Part shown: positions 49,281 through 60,635 of the stretch, one piece after another
How positions within the stretch are numbered: position 1 is the first letter of the stretch
Layout of the letters: every line of letters begins with the position of its first letter
Assembly (NCBI RefSeq): GCF_000372725.1
Contig: NW_005201144.1
Span: 138,389-202,388 of the forward strand
Length of the DNA stretch: 64,000 nt
Source: Emiliania huxleyi CCMP1516
Lineage: Eukaryota > Haptophyta > Isochrysidales > Noelaerhabdaceae
Direction: 5' to 3'
Program-made: the position numbers and the translations under genes
The notes under the pieces: generated by a model
What the model was told of the DNA's origin: nothing
Databases searched by the model: none
The model's input: the letters and a program-made list of their open reading frames with translations, nothing else

Positions 49281-50798
49281 ATGTTCCACAAGAAGCGCTC
49301 CCGGGTCAACGCGCTGCACGAAGGAACTCAGGCCGTCCTCGCCGAGCTCAAGGCGAGCCAGGTCCCTCCGCAGCTCCGCCCCACGAGCTCCTCCGCGCAA
49401 CAGCAGCTGCGCCACCCGCACGACCACCCGCTCGTGGCGGAGTACAGCCTCTTCCGCTCGTGCGTGCTCTTCATCGTGTGCGTCGCCTTCGCCTTTGGCC
49501 TCGCCGCCCTCGCCGTGCTCCTCTTCCACGAGGAGAGCGGCCTGGCGTCGCCGCGCTTCTGGTGGCTCTCGCTGACCGCCACCAACGCCGCGCTGCTGCT
49601 CTACTCGCTCTGGAGCTGGGTGACCGAGGAGGTCAAGGGCCGGCCCGCCGACAGTTGGCTGGGCTCGACGCTGGGCCGCTGCATCTGGGGCGTCGCGCAG
49701 GGCTCCGCGTGCTGCTCCGAGCGCAAGCTGCCTCGCTCTCCTCCCGCGTGCGACGCGAGGCAGTACGCGATGCCGGACGACGCGTGGCACTGCCCTTGGG
49801 GGCCATGCGTCCTCGTCTGCGCGTGCTACCTCTACCGCTCGCTCTGGCAGCACTGCACCGTCGAGCGGCTGTGCATGGACGTCTGGCCGCGCAGGCGCCT
49901 CGACGAGGCCTCCTCCCCGCACAGCGCCTTCCTCGTCGAGGCGGCGCTGAGCCCGCTGATGGGGCGGCTGGTCGCGAGGCGCCTTCCGCACCGCCCCCCG
50001 CCAGCGGCGCGCCCCCTCCGCCGCGGCCAGGCTCCCCGCGCCGCCCGCGCCGCGCGGACCGCCCACCCCGGCGCCGGTCCCGCGCAGCGTCGGCGAGTAC
50101 GTCTTTGTCACCGAGTGCATGATCCCGAACGCCATCTGGGGCCGCGACGCCTGGCTGAAGCCGCTGCTCGTCCTCCTCGTCGCGAGTGCCGAGGTGGTGA
50201 GCGACGTCGGAGTTATCAAGCGGCACTACGGCTTCTTTGCCGTCGAAAACTCCATATGGCTCGCCATGTTCTCCCTCTTCTTTGTGCGCGCCGCCCCTCT
50301 GAAAGCGGCGGCGGCCACGCATGCCAGGGGGCGCGGCGACTCACCCGGCGCCGCCGCCTCGCGCGCCAGGCGAGCACGCTGCGCTGCAAGTGGGTGGCGT
50401 ACAGCCGGACCGACCCGTACGAGCGGCCCTCCATCCTCGTCTCCTGCCGCATGCTCGCCCTCGCCCTCGCCGCCGTCCTCGTCACGTACAACGCCGTCGA
50501 GGACGTGCCCATGTACTGGCGCCTCTACCGCGAGAAGGTGGTCACCGGACAGGCAGACCCGGCCTCGCCCCTGTTCGGCGAGTACGACCTGCCATTCCTG
50601 TTTGGCATCCGCCACGGGCTGCAGTGCCAGAAGATGCTCTCGCTCGACGACGACGAGTGGCGGCCGGTGATGCTCTGGATGAGCCTCAACTACGTCTCAC
50701 TGCCGCTGTGGATGTGCTGCGTGTGCGCCATCACGGGGCGACACGCGGTGGTGGGATTCAACCAGCACGGCGACGGCGGAAAGAGGGTATGTGACTGA
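49281..50798 (+). CDS. Multi-pass membrane protein of unknown family, three exons
   Basis: Predicted exons: 49281-49978, 50031-50304 and 50370-50798, 466 residues. The start MFHKKRSRVNALHEG is the first Met of the frame. About six hydrophobic segments are seen: FRSCVLFIVCVAFAFGLAAL, FWWLSLTATNAALLLYSLWS, PCVLVCACYLYRSLW, LKPLLVLLVASAEVV with IWLAMFSLFF, MLALALAAVLVTY and LPLWMCCVCAITG. There is a conserved-looking stretch YNAVEDVPMYWRLYREKVV. I do not recognise the family. Without splicing the middle third is an Arg/Ala-rich frame shift. With introns the membrane segments of the second frame are joined. Both introns need GC donors (CGAG|GCGCC, phase 2; GAAA|GCGGC, phase 0). A later acceptor at 50087 is an alternative for the first. 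Confidence 0.65.
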   Translation: MFHKKRSRVNALHEGTQAVLAELKASQVPPQLRPTSSSAQQQLRHPHDHPLVAEYSLFRSCVLFIVCVAFAFGLAALAVLLFHEESGLASPRFWWLSLTATNAALLLYSLWSWVTEEVKGRPADSWLGSTLGRCIWGVAQGSACCSERKLPRSPPACDARQYAMPDDAWHCPWGPCVLVCACYLYRSLWQHCTVERLCMDVWPRRRLDEASSPHSAFLVEAALSPLMGRLVARRLPHRPPPAARPLRRGQAPRAARAARTAHPGAGPAQRRRVRLCHRVHDPERHLGPRRLAEAAARPPRRECRGGERRRSYQAALRLLCRRKLHMARHVLPLLCARRPSESGGGHACQGARRLTRRRRLARQASTLRCKWVAYSRTDPYERPSILVSCRMLALALAAVLVTYNAVEDVPMYWRLYREKVVTGQADPASPLFGEYDLPFLFGIRHGLQCQKMLSLDDDEWRPVMLWMSLNYVSLPLWMCCVCAITGRHAVVGFNQHGDGGKRVCD

Positions 50799-52559
50799 GG
50801 CACTGAGAGACACTGAGACGCGGGGCGGCATGATTGTTCTCGGTTTACACGGCGCACGCGCATGGTTCATGATACGACGTCAGAGTACTTACACACATAC
50901 TTATTACTATATTATTACTTATACAATTTTCTCTGGGCCGGCGCGCCGGCGCGCGGGGGCCCCACAGCGAGGGTGTCCAGGGGGGGGGGCGGGGGGCATG
51001 GCCCGCCGCAGGCGCCGATTTTTCGGGTTTTTTGCTTTTTCGGCGATTTTTACTTGTTTTCATGGGAATTCGGCGTACTTGCGGCCATGCGCTATCACGC
51101 CTTGCGACATCCTTTCGCGTTTCGGCGAGCAGCTGCTGACCGTGCCAGATGCTGCACAATTGATCACCTGAATAGCTCGCGGCCTTAGTATCACAAGCAT
51201 TCAGTGACGACCTAATCGTACGGTCAGTAGGAAGGTGTCCTTCCATCGTGTGCACGCTTCTGGCGCAATGCGCGTCGCCTCGGATTGGCTGCTGGCACTC
51301 TCGACTCAGGCTATGCCTACACAGCCTCGCGCGCATGGGCAGTCAAGAGGGACCACGCACCTTCTCAGGACAGCGCCGGTGCCTCTCTCTTGGACCGGCA
51401 AACGTGGTGGTCTCGTGTCACCAATGTGGGACCAGTGCGCGGCATCGCGCCATCGACAGCTCTGAACTTGCGCCTCACCACTGCGACCGGGAAGGCCGCC
51501 AAGTGGGCCAGCACAGGTCGCACATTGTGGCAGCAGTCAGCAGTTGTCTGATAGCTAGAGCAGCAGCGTCAGGGTCGCAGGGTCGGATCGTGTCAAGCCT
51601 CTCGCCCGGCCGGCCGCGTGCAGACGTCGGCCTGTCTGCTGTCTGGAGTGATCTGTCGGCGGTCAGTACGACCGATCAGGTCGGAGTTTTCTGATAATTG
51701 GAGGGTCTATCTGTATGTACTCCTCGAGATCTCTCCGAATCTGCCCTCTGATTAACCGTGCTCATTCGGGAAGTCGGTGCTAGTAGAGACTAATAGAGCC
51801 GGAGCCCCGTTTGCGTTTCCGCACTGCGGCGCGGCGCACGGTGCCTCCGGGGGCCCCCGCGCCCCCCCAGAGACAAATTTCGTGGCTAGATTTGGGCTGT
51901 GGTTCATCGCACCGGGACGAGTCGACAAGCCGTCGCGCATCCCATCGACTTCTAGAACCCTGGTCCTGAGGCTGAGCCGTGTTGTCTGAATGTCTGTTCC
52001 ACTGTTGAGCGCTCTAGGCCTCAGGTGCGCGCCCAGGCCCACTGCGCCCCGCTGCAACGAGGAGTCCAGATTCCTGCTTCCTGGCTGGAACCCGTGTGAC
52101 ACAGCCCGCGTGTGCGCTGCATGTCATGTGTCGTGCCGGGCTGGTCAGTGGTCTGCGCCGTCGGACCGTGCAGTGCAGTATCATCACGCCGCGGATGGCA
52201 GCTTTGCGCCACCAGCACAGCTTTTGCCACTCCGAGTGCCACCAACTCTGTTGCGGGTCACGGCGTTGATTTTTGTGCCCTCCAACGGCCCAAATGAGTC
52301 GTCGCGGGCACCCGCGGCCGTGACTAGAGCATGGGTGTTACACCTTGCCCGCACGCACGGTGCGTTGGAAGGGCTTGCCGGGAAGGAGAGAAACGACACG
52401 GCGATGCACGGCGACGCAGAGGCTGTTCGCCCACGCCTCGCCGTACGACACCAACCAGTACAACAAAGCGAAGTAGATCACGGCGCCATACGCCCAGCAC
52501 AAGACGCAGCCTGACATATCAGCCGAGCCCAAGCGGAAGTGCCCGCCGGCGGCCTCTTT
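50799..52559. other. Intergenic, about 1.8 kb, no gene seen
   Basis: An AT-rich patch (TACTTATTACTATATTATTA) lies near 50890-50930 and a GC palindrome (GGCCGGCGCGCCGGCGCGC) near 50937. Nothing else is supported. Confidence 0.5.
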
Positions 52560-53010
52560 TCCAAAAAAGAATTTGACCGCTCCCTCGCACGACACTGGTT
52601 GTCCGTTTTCTTTCTTTCTTTGGGCACGGGACTGGCGCCACACTGGCACTAACACAGGTACACCACTGGAGCCGCCTAAAAAGCGACTCCCGCGAGGGCG
52701 GCGAGGCACTTAGCTCCGTCTCGCCGCAGGCAAAAGCTCATTCACAATCTGCTCTGCGATTGCCGTGTGAAGAACGACCGAGATACGCTGCTTCTGCAGC
52801 CCCAGCCAATTCTTGGTGGTCCAAGTCACCGACAAGTCACCTCGTTGAGGTACTGTGGGCCCGCGTCAGCTTGTTCTGTAGCACGTCCGCCGCCTTCCAG
52901 AGGATCTCGCGGACCCCCTTCCAACCCACCGAATGATTCGAACAGCAACAGAGCTGCACGTCGACGTCCTTGTCCTCTCTGGCGTATCGATAGTCCCCGC
53001 CGTAGGAGGT
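52560..53010 (-). mobile_element. LINE-like tail fragment, copy 3, with 3' region
   Basis: 52560-52745 repeats the order seen at 25560-25735: AAAGAATTTGACC, CTCCCTCGCACGACACTGG, a (TTTC)n run, GGGCACGGGACTGGCG, AGCCGCCTAAAAAGCGACTC. 52745-53010 (minus) encodes the same tail (KGVREILWKAADVLQNKLT), with several frame breaks. It is an older, more decayed copy than 25736-26005. Confidence 0.5.
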
Positions 53011-53939
53011 AGGACGGTATGCGGCGGTCGCCGCCCACCACCCTGCCCCCTCTCCAGCTTGGAAGAATTATACGCGCAAAAAAGAACGTTTCACAAGGCG
53101 AGCACTGAGTAATGACCTCCCATCCCTCCCTTGGGCTGTCTTCTTTCTTTCTTTGACTGTGTTATAGCCCTGAGCTGTGACCGCGCACCCCCCAGGGTCA
53201 GGTCTCTAGCCCGATGCCCGATGCCGAGCATCCGGCCCGCTGGGTGCGCTTCTTAGCTCCCCCGCAGCCCTGGATGTGAGGTTGCCGACCGCATTCCAAC
53301 TTTCCAAGTGTTAAGAGTACTATAAACTCGCTCTCACAACACTAGGCACGGGACTGGCGCGCACTCTGGCACTATAACACAGGAAAGCTCGCTTCCGACC
53401 GAGCGCTCACGCCGCGCGTAGGGCGTACGTAGCGGGCGCTTAGGGGCCTAGAGAACACACCTCAACCTCCCCTTTCTCCCAAGTAAGCAAAGGTACCTGT
53501 ACTTCTGTGCATGTATCGAAGGTGAATCGCCACGGCCCGCACCGGCCGCCACACTCCCACCTGTATTGACCTATTGTGGGGCTGGGGGGCGTGACGCGTG
53601 TGCGGTGACCGGTGTGGGGTGTGGGCCAGGGGGGGGGGGGGGGGTCTGCACGTCTGTGCCCCAGTCTGTGGTCTGAGCCGTCTGGGCTCTGGCGAGCTGG
53701 CGTTGTGGCGACTGGCGCGTGGCCGCCGGTCGGGCGTGTGGCGGGTGGCGGGGGACGGGGTCGGGGACCGCGACCGGGTCGGGTCCGCGGGTGCGCACCC
53801 TGCTCTCGTGAATATACTGTACACGTTCCTTGTTCGAAGAATAGCACACACAATGCAACTCGCGAGAGATGAGCGACTCCGAACTGGTCTCCTCTCAATC
53901 GTCACAGCGTGGCAGGGGGGGGGGGGGGGGGGCGAAAAC
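53011..53939. other. Repeat-derived and G-rich stretch before the gap
   Basis: 53115-53155 carries the inverted module (CATCCCTCCCTTGGGCTGTC). 53165-53390 is a second copy of the LINE 3'-flank seen at 24985-25190. Long G runs lie at 53629-53643 and just before the gap. No gene. Confidence 0.5.
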
Positions 53940-54039
53940 NNNNNNNNNNNNNNNNNNNNNNNNNNNNNNNNNNNNNNNNNNNNNNNNNNNNNNNNNNNNN
54001 NNNNNNNNNNNNNNNNNNNNNNNNNNNNNNNNNNNNNNN
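53940..54039. other. Assembly gap (100 N)
   Basis: Exactly 100 unknown bases, the usual placeholder for a gap of unknown size. A long G run precedes it and a purine-only tract follows it, so the gap probably marks a sequence-composition break. Confidence 0.98.
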
Positions 54040-54240
54040 ATAAAAAAAGGAAAAATAAAAGAAAAAAAAAGTAAGGAAAAAAGAGAAAAAAGAGAAGTAA
54101 AGAAATAATGAAAAAAAGGATAGAGGGAGAAAATAGGAGAAAAAAAAAAGAGAGGAAAATAAAAAGAAGTAGAAGAAAGAAAAAGGAAAAGAAAAGAGGA
54201 AGAAAAAAGGGAGAGAAAAAAAAGAGGGGCGGGGGCGGGG
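54040..54240 (+). repeat. A/G-only tract next to the gap
   Basis: About 190 bases of nearly pure A and G with rare T, starting at the gap edge and ending in a G-run 15 bases before the 3' end of the PX gene. Its composition is unlike the rest of this GC-rich window. It may be a genuine polypurine tract or low-quality assembly. Confidence 0.7.
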
Positions 54241-54253
54241 GCGCTCGCGTTCT

Positions 54254-55484
54254 TCAGGCGTCGAGGCTGAACGCCGACATCATGCCGGACGAGGCGTCGT
54301 GGAGCGCGGCCTCGGCGCGCCAGCTGTTGAGTAGCGACTGCGCGTAGAGGACGTGCGCCAACGCCGCGCGGGCGACGCAGCCGAGGTCGTGCTTGAGCGA
54401 GAGCCAGCCCTCGCCCGGCCAGGACCCGCCCGCCTGCACCACCTCGTCGGGCTCGCCGCCGCCGGAGAGGAGCGTGGAGTGGACGGCCACGTAGGCCACG
54501 ATGACGAGGCACGTGGCGAGGGTGACCATGTCGGTGCTCGACTCCGCCAACGGCGTCGCTTTGATCGGCGGCGGCGCAGCCTTTGGCGTGCGCACCGGCG
54601 ACGCAAAGGTGGACGGCGGCTCTCGGAAGGGCGTGTCCAGCTCGAAGAACTGGACCACCGCCTCGTGGCCGCCCTGCGTCTTGAGCACGGCGGTCGCCCA
54701 CTCGGCCAGCCCGCCCGCCCGCTCGACCAGCGACGGCACGTGCCGGCCAGGCGGCGGGAACTTGGGCGGGAGGCCGCGGTGCGAGCTGAGCGTGTCGGCG
54801 AGGCGGTGGAACTCGCTGTACCGCCTGCGTTTGGGCGGGTGAAGGAGGCGGGTGGAATAGGCGGGTCTGGAGGAGGCGGGTGTGGAGGAGGCGGGTCTGT
54901 CTGGAGGAGGCGCGTGGACGAGGTTTGATCGTGGAGGAGGGCTGGTGAGGTGTGGAGGAGACGGGGAGAGGCGAGGCGTGGTGGAACTAGGAGGCGGACC
55001 GCCGGACGGCCCAGATCTGGTTGGGCGTTGAGACGGACACCGAGAAGAAGATGGGCGGCTCGGAGAGGACCGGCGCTACGGTGACGGCGACCGACAGCGA
55101 GAGCACCTGGGCGCGGGGCGTGAGACACGTTCAAAGGAGCCGCCAGCGTGAGACTGCGTTCAAAGGCGCTGCAGGCTACACTGACTAGGAGGCAGTGCAG
55201 CGCGGCGGGTGTGTGGGGTGGGTGTGCGAGAGGGCGGCGAGGGCGGCGTGGGAAGGCGGCACCTCGATGTCCGAGCGCTCCGATTCCAGGCTGGCTGTGG
55301 TTGTGGACGCGAAGCTTCTCGGCGAGATGGCGTCGCCGCTTTGCGGACCGTCCTTGCTTAGGCCGCTCTTGGAGAGAGAGCCGCTCGTGGCGAGCGCACG
55401 ATGCGGCGTCGGCATGTACAACACCTGGTTCTGCGAGCCTAGCGGCACCGACGAGAAGAGCTCGGGCTTCGGAGTGGACGGCAT
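54254..55484 (-). CDS. PX-domain (sorting-nexin-like) protein with one membrane span, three exons
   Basis: Exons (minus) 55484-55263, 55106-55000 and 54824-54254, 299 residues. The PX domain is split over exons 2 and 3: LSEPPIFFSVSVSTPNQIWA, then RRRYSEFHRLADTLSSH, GLPPKFPPPG and FFELDTPF. R-R-Y-S-E-F and the LPP-x-FPP loop are the phosphoinositide-binding signature, so it should bind endosomal PI3P-type lipids. After the domain comes a Pro/Thr linker and a hydrophobic segment (MVTLATCLVIVAYVAVHSTL), then a helical tail. The N-terminal 74 residues are Ser-rich. Joins: GAG|GTGCCG to CCAG|GTGCTC in phase 0, and CG|GTCCGC to GCAG|GCGG in phase 2; both restore protein similarity. The second intron holds GGAGGAGGCGGG-type minisatellite units. 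The 3' end lies only 14 bases from the A/G tract. Confidence 0.8.
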
Positions 55485-56343
55485 TCAACTCAACAAACGC
55501 TGAAGAAAAGAATTCTAAACCGCAGGCCTCTCTCACAGCACACTGGCACGACAAGGGCGCGGACTGGCGCGGACTGGCACACAAGAAAAGAATTTCACGC
55601 GCGCATCTCTCTTCGTCTCTCGCCGGTGCTCGAGCTGCTCGAGAGCCTGCCGCGAGGGACAGTCGAGGCCTCCATCCGGCTCATGCGGGGTTACGCCCGC
55701 ACGGGCGAGTGGCCAGAGCCCATCTTACCTAGCCCTGCCCCGGAGCGCGGCCGATCGCCTACTGAGTAGAAGCCCCTCTGATGAGTGGTCAGATGATTAG
55801 TGCCCGAGAGCGAGGGATACGGAGGGGAGCACAAATAGGACGCCCAGCCTTGCCCTCGTGCCGCCGAGTGTGTATCCTATGCGAGAGAGATCCCCTGTGC
55901 CCTGTGCCCAGCCCTCTCCACGCCGCGATGCACCCTCGCCCCTCGCTTTTGCAAAATCCTGCAAAGGTGGGGACGTGTTCGACCCAGCCCTAGCTTGGGA
56001 TGCCCGTTTTATTTATTTTATTAGCACCAACACAGGCAAACCACCGGAAGCAAAAGAATTCGCGGCAGTGCTGTGTTGATTTTTGCAGCCTCTGCAGCCA
56101 CAGGAAAAAGAACTACGAGCGAGCCTTCAACCGCAATGTGCCGATTCGGAGCCGGCGGCAACGGCCGAAAACTGATGTCGCCAAACTCGGCCCACTTCGG
56201 TTCCCAGTGCTCCCTACCTGCCCCCTGAGCATCAGGGAGGCACCCGCCGCCTTCCTAAAACGAGGTGGTGGTGCTGCTGTTCAGGGGGCGAGGACAAGAG
56301 ATGCAAAGACAGCACCGCACAACACACGCACACGCACACGCAG

Positions 56344-56537
<194 letters not shown>

Positions 56538-56689
56538 CACGCCTCACACGCTATACGGCCGCTGGCTCAAGGTCAATGGATTTTGACACGCGTGAGACGA
56601 AGCTCGCTCTCCGCAGACGGGGACGTGGCATTGCAAAGACGACGCAAGGCCGCCTCGGCTTCCACCCGAAGACATACATCACTTTGGCA

Positions 56690-56770
56690 CAGCTGCGACC
56701 CCGCCAAGAAGACGGTTGCACTCGGCAGGTGGCGCGGAGTGCAACCGTCCACTCGGCGAGGTCGCAGCTG
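56690..56770. repeat. 34-bp-arm hairpin, precursor-like
   Basis: Left arm 56690-56723 (CAGCTGCGACCCCGCCAAGA then AGACGGTTGCACTC) pairs with 56737-56770 across a 13-base loop. The outer 10-11 and inner 12-13 pairs are perfect, with four mismatches clustered in the middle. Confidence 0.85.
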
Positions 56771-58528
56771 CCTCTGCGCGTCCTGGGGAGGTACAAAATT
56801 GTCGCCGCCGGAGACGACTCGACGCCGCTGAGATCAGAGATCAAGCTCTGACAGGTCGCACGTCGCTCCTTTGACGCCGACGTGACTCAGCCGTGCAGAG
56901 CGCATCAGTACACGGTCTCGACGCGATCGGTACGACGCCTGTGACCCGTCTCGGGTCAGGTGGCACGACGCTCATCGCGCCTGCCAGCGCTGCCGTGCAG
57001 GCTGCCACGACAAAAGGTCGGGCAAGCACGCTTCTAAACGCTCGCCCAGCCTTCCTTTCCATCCCATTAGGCAGCCTGGGAACGGTGGCGGTCAGAGGCA
57101 AAGCCTACGAGGGGTGGTGGAACCACATGTCAGGGCTACTGCCGGCTCGACCCCACGATAGCCTCCGAAGGCTGACTTTGCGGCACCATCATCGGACGAT
57201 GTCGACGAGTTGGGTCGCTCTCGCGGTAGCCAGATGACCTCTCTTGAGCTTTGTGACCTCCTCGTTCGTGCAGTCGCCCATCGCCGCCCATCGAAGATCA
57301 GGTTGATCAACGGCGCATTCGACACTCTTCACGCCGTATATGTGACGCGACCGGGACCAAAAGAGGCGCCGCCGCTGAAGGACATATCGCCGCGCAGGTC
57401 CGCAGTGTCCATGTTGAGAGGGATGACGCCGTCGTGAAGCGGATTGACGTGATAGACGGTGAGGTGTGCTCCGGCGACGAGCACATGTACATGTTGTTGT
57501 AGCAGGAAGGACATATACACCATGTGCACACGCACATGCATGTGTGTATCGAGGCGTCGCGTCTAAAAAAAATTATACTTCCCAGTGCATATTCGTGTGT
57601 CTGAGAGAGAGAGAGATTTAGTTCCAGGCCCCAAATGACGTGTGAGTGTTAGAGCTGTGTGTCTGTGTGTCGCTCGTGCGTGTCGTCATCATCTGTCCAG
57701 CGTCCACCCATACCGCGTTGGTGTCCAGTCCGAGCCTGGCTGTTCTTCACCTTCCTACATACATACATACATGTTAGTCACACATGCATGCACAGACACA
57801 CAGCCCCTTCCCCTCCCCCCTCAAGACCTTCCCAAAAGGGCGAGGACACGCGCAGGCCGCACCTCTAGTGAGGCCCGCATCTAGATGACCGCACTCCAAG
57901 TGCTCCAAGTGCTCCGCCGGTGTCCAGTCCGAGCCTGGCTGTTCTTCACCTCAGATACATATATACAATCACCACGTCGCGCGAGTCCTCACTCAGAACT
58001 ACAGCAGCAATTGAGGTGCGGCGTGTAACTGTTCTCGGGCGGCGCCATGCCGATGCGCGATGGAGGGAGTCGGAGGTTTGCTATCGGCGGGCCGTGAGGG
58101 CGCTGTCCGTTGAGAACTCAAGGCTGAGTTTTTTGCTCCACTTGAGACTTTCGATGTGGCAAATGCCAAATCTAACTGAAGAGAGTAAAGTTCTCCGCAG
58201 ACAACAACAAAAGTGCGCATTTGTCATTTGAAGTTGAAATTGAAGGATCAAGAAATAATCATTAATCTTGATTCTTCTTTCTTGGTGTATCTACGGCTTT
58301 GAGCGGAGCGGACGTCGTTTATTAGCTGCGGTGCCGCAGGCACCTCGGGGGTCAGGGGCTGCGCAGATTAATTCAAAAAGTTGATCAAGAACAAGATGGG
58401 TGAGGGTGTGTTCAGGGTCGGTCACACAGGGAAAAACAATTACAGGGCAAGCGCGCGAGAGGCGAGGGCGGAGGGCGAGGCCGAGGGGACCCCAGCCGAA
58501 TTTGAGTGACACTCCGATGAGCGTTTCT

Positions 58529-59699
58529 TCAATACGCAAACGTCGTGTACTGATAGTTATCGGCCCTACCGCCCACAGCGAGGACCTGCAGCAGCGCCCG
58601 GCGCAGCGCCGGCCACGGCAGCCGCAAGTCCATGTTGTAGCCAACCTTGCCCTCGCCGGCCACCGCCATGCTCCTGTTCTTTGTTCTCAGCTGGTAGTGC
58701 AGCACGGCGGGAGGGCCTCCGCCCTCGGAGGAGAGGAGCTCCTTGTACATCTGGCACGGGCAGCCCGCCCGGTGGACGGGCATAACCTCGAGCACGCTGG
58801 ACCCGCGGTGCAGTGCAAAAGCGTTCACCATGTCGGCGCCGTGGGGGGTGACCATCACGTCGGAGTCCGCGATCACGGGCAGCGACGCCACTAGCCCGAC
58901 TCCAAAGTTGTGCGACACGCAGCGCACGCGCACTGCCGCGTGCGGCGACGGCGGCCGCCAGCCGTCGCACTCCGCCACCAGCGCCTCCAGGTCTAGCAGC
59001 CGGCGACGGCCTGTCCGGTTGGCGAGGACGACGCGCAGAAGGCCTGGCGGTCCGAGTCGGCCACCGGCGCCGGCCGAGCCGGGGGTGGCGGAGGCGGCGG
59101 AGGAGGATTGACGGGGGGAGGCTGTAGATGCGGCTGGGCGGGCGGCGTGGAAGGCTACCACCGCCTGCATGGCGGCCCACGGCCGCGCGTGGCGAGGGGA
59201 GGGGATGTTCGAGTAGTCGCAGACCGTGGCTCGAAGGAAGCAGCGCGGCCGCGTGCGGGCGGCGAACATGGCGGCCGACGCCTCGCGGTATCGCGCCACG
59301 GAGCGCTCCATGGCGAGTGCTCGCCACATCGGCTTCACGTCTGGCCTGTCTGGTGTGAGGGCCATCGGCTCGACGGCGTGGGCCGTGAACGGGTGAAGCC
59401 AGAAGCGCGCGTAGTCGGGTCCCCAGTTAGAGCCCCACATCGCCGGGATGAGATGGACGTCGCGACTCGGCAAGTCGCGGCACCAGAGCTCGAAAAGCTG
59501 CACTACGGCGCGCGAGAAGATCTCGGTGAACGAATTGGACCACGTCGTGTAGAAGGCGATGGCAGGCGCGGGCGAGAAGCCCTCCGCCGGCGCCGGACCG
59601 ATGATATGGCGGGAGAGGAAGTGCCTGAGGGGTCAAGCTTAGCTGCGTGCGTGCGTGCGTGTGTGTGTGTGCGTGCGTGTGTGTGCGTGCGTGCGTGTG

Positions 59700-59743
<44 letters not shown>

Positions 59744-60064
59744 CGTGCTGGGAGTTGTGTCGTGCCTCCTCTTGCGAAGGGACCGCTTGACTCCGATGGC
59801 CAGGGGGAGGTACTCGAAGGCGTCGCCCGGCCGCGCGAGTAGGACGGTCGGGCGGTGCGCCGGGTGCAGGCGCGAGAATGCGTCCGAAGGGTCGCGCGTC
59901 CGGTTGAGGAGGCCGTTCAGCCGGTCGAATGCCGTGCCATCCACGCCGTGCAGAATGATCTGCTCCGCCTCAAAGCAGACGTTACTCACGGAGACGCACT
60001 TCTGCGGCGAGCGAACCGCACCGGCGCAGTGAGGACTTGAGTTTCCGGCCAGCATTCTCTGCAT
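58529..60064 (-). CDS. GT61-family glycosyltransferase, two exons
   Basis: Exons (minus) 60064-59766 and 59624-58529, 464 residues. GT61 enzymes add xylose, arabinose or GlcNAc to glycans or proteins in the secretory path. Visible family features are QKCVSVSNVCFEAEQIILHG near the N-terminus, then GLLRVVLANRTGRRRLLDLE, VRCVSHNFG, SLPVIADSDVMVTPHGADMV and FALHRGSSVLEVMPV. The D-x-x-x-x-PHGA block is the donor-binding region of GT61/EOGT-like enzymes. The chosen Met (MQRMLAGNSSPHCAG) has no signal anchor, so an upstream exon with a membrane anchor is likely. The intron fits only with a GC donor (GGAG|GCACGA) and acceptor CCTCAG in phase 2; it is about 140 bases and consists mostly of a CA/TG microsatellite. 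The acceptor sugar is unknown. Confidence 0.75.
59642..59748. repeat. (TG)n/(TGCG)n microsatellite inside an intron
   Basis: A TG-rich run with TGCG interruptions that fills most of the intron of the GT61 gene, ending only about 17 bases from its donor side and starting 18 bases from its acceptor. Confidence 0.95.
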
Positions 60065-60541
60065 TCTGCAGCCGCCATTCGAAAAGAATTTTACAAACTC
60101 ACTCGCACGACACTAGAATTTTACAACTAAACTCCCTCGCACGCCATTCGAAAAGAATTTGAGAACGCGGCGGTCGCACAGCACGATTCGCGCGACAGGC
60201 AAGGCGGGCGACGGCTTCCTCAGAAGCCGTCGCCCCCACCACAGGAGCAGTCACACGACTCCCCTCCGGCGCCCACCCCACCCCACCCCGACATCCCCAC
60301 CCCACAACCCCCCCACCCCGACCCGACCCTGATTCGCCTAAGATGCCGACCACGAAAAGAGTGCCTCCTCACATACAAAAGCACAACCCCGGCCCGAGAA
60401 CGTACAGAGACAGTCACGCACCTCCTTCTCACACAACACTGGGCACGACACTAACACCGTGGAGGTACCGGCAACGGTGCTAGAACCAAGACCACCTCTC
60501 TTGGTGAAATGCTCTGAGTGGGAGTCAGAAGAGAGAGAATT

Positions 60542-60544
<3 letters not shown>
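60065..60544. other. Upstream region of the GT61 gene with dispersed-family pieces
   Basis: AAAAGAATTTTACAA at 60091 and a second GAATTTTACAACTAAACTCC at 60115 are followed by CTCGCACGACACTAG or CTCGCACGCC. A third piece, CACACAACACTGGGCACGAC, is near 60430. A C-rich patch (CACCCCAC repeats) lies at 60265-60325. No gene; a missing 5' exon of the GT61 gene could be here but cannot be fixed. Confidence 0.45.

Positions 60545-60633
<89 letters not shown>
60545..60633. repeat. (GA)n microsatellite, about 88 bases
   Basis: An uninterrupted GA run flanked by AATTCAA on the left and GTTAGCAAC on the right. Confidence 0.98.
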
Positions 60634-60635
<2 letters not shown>

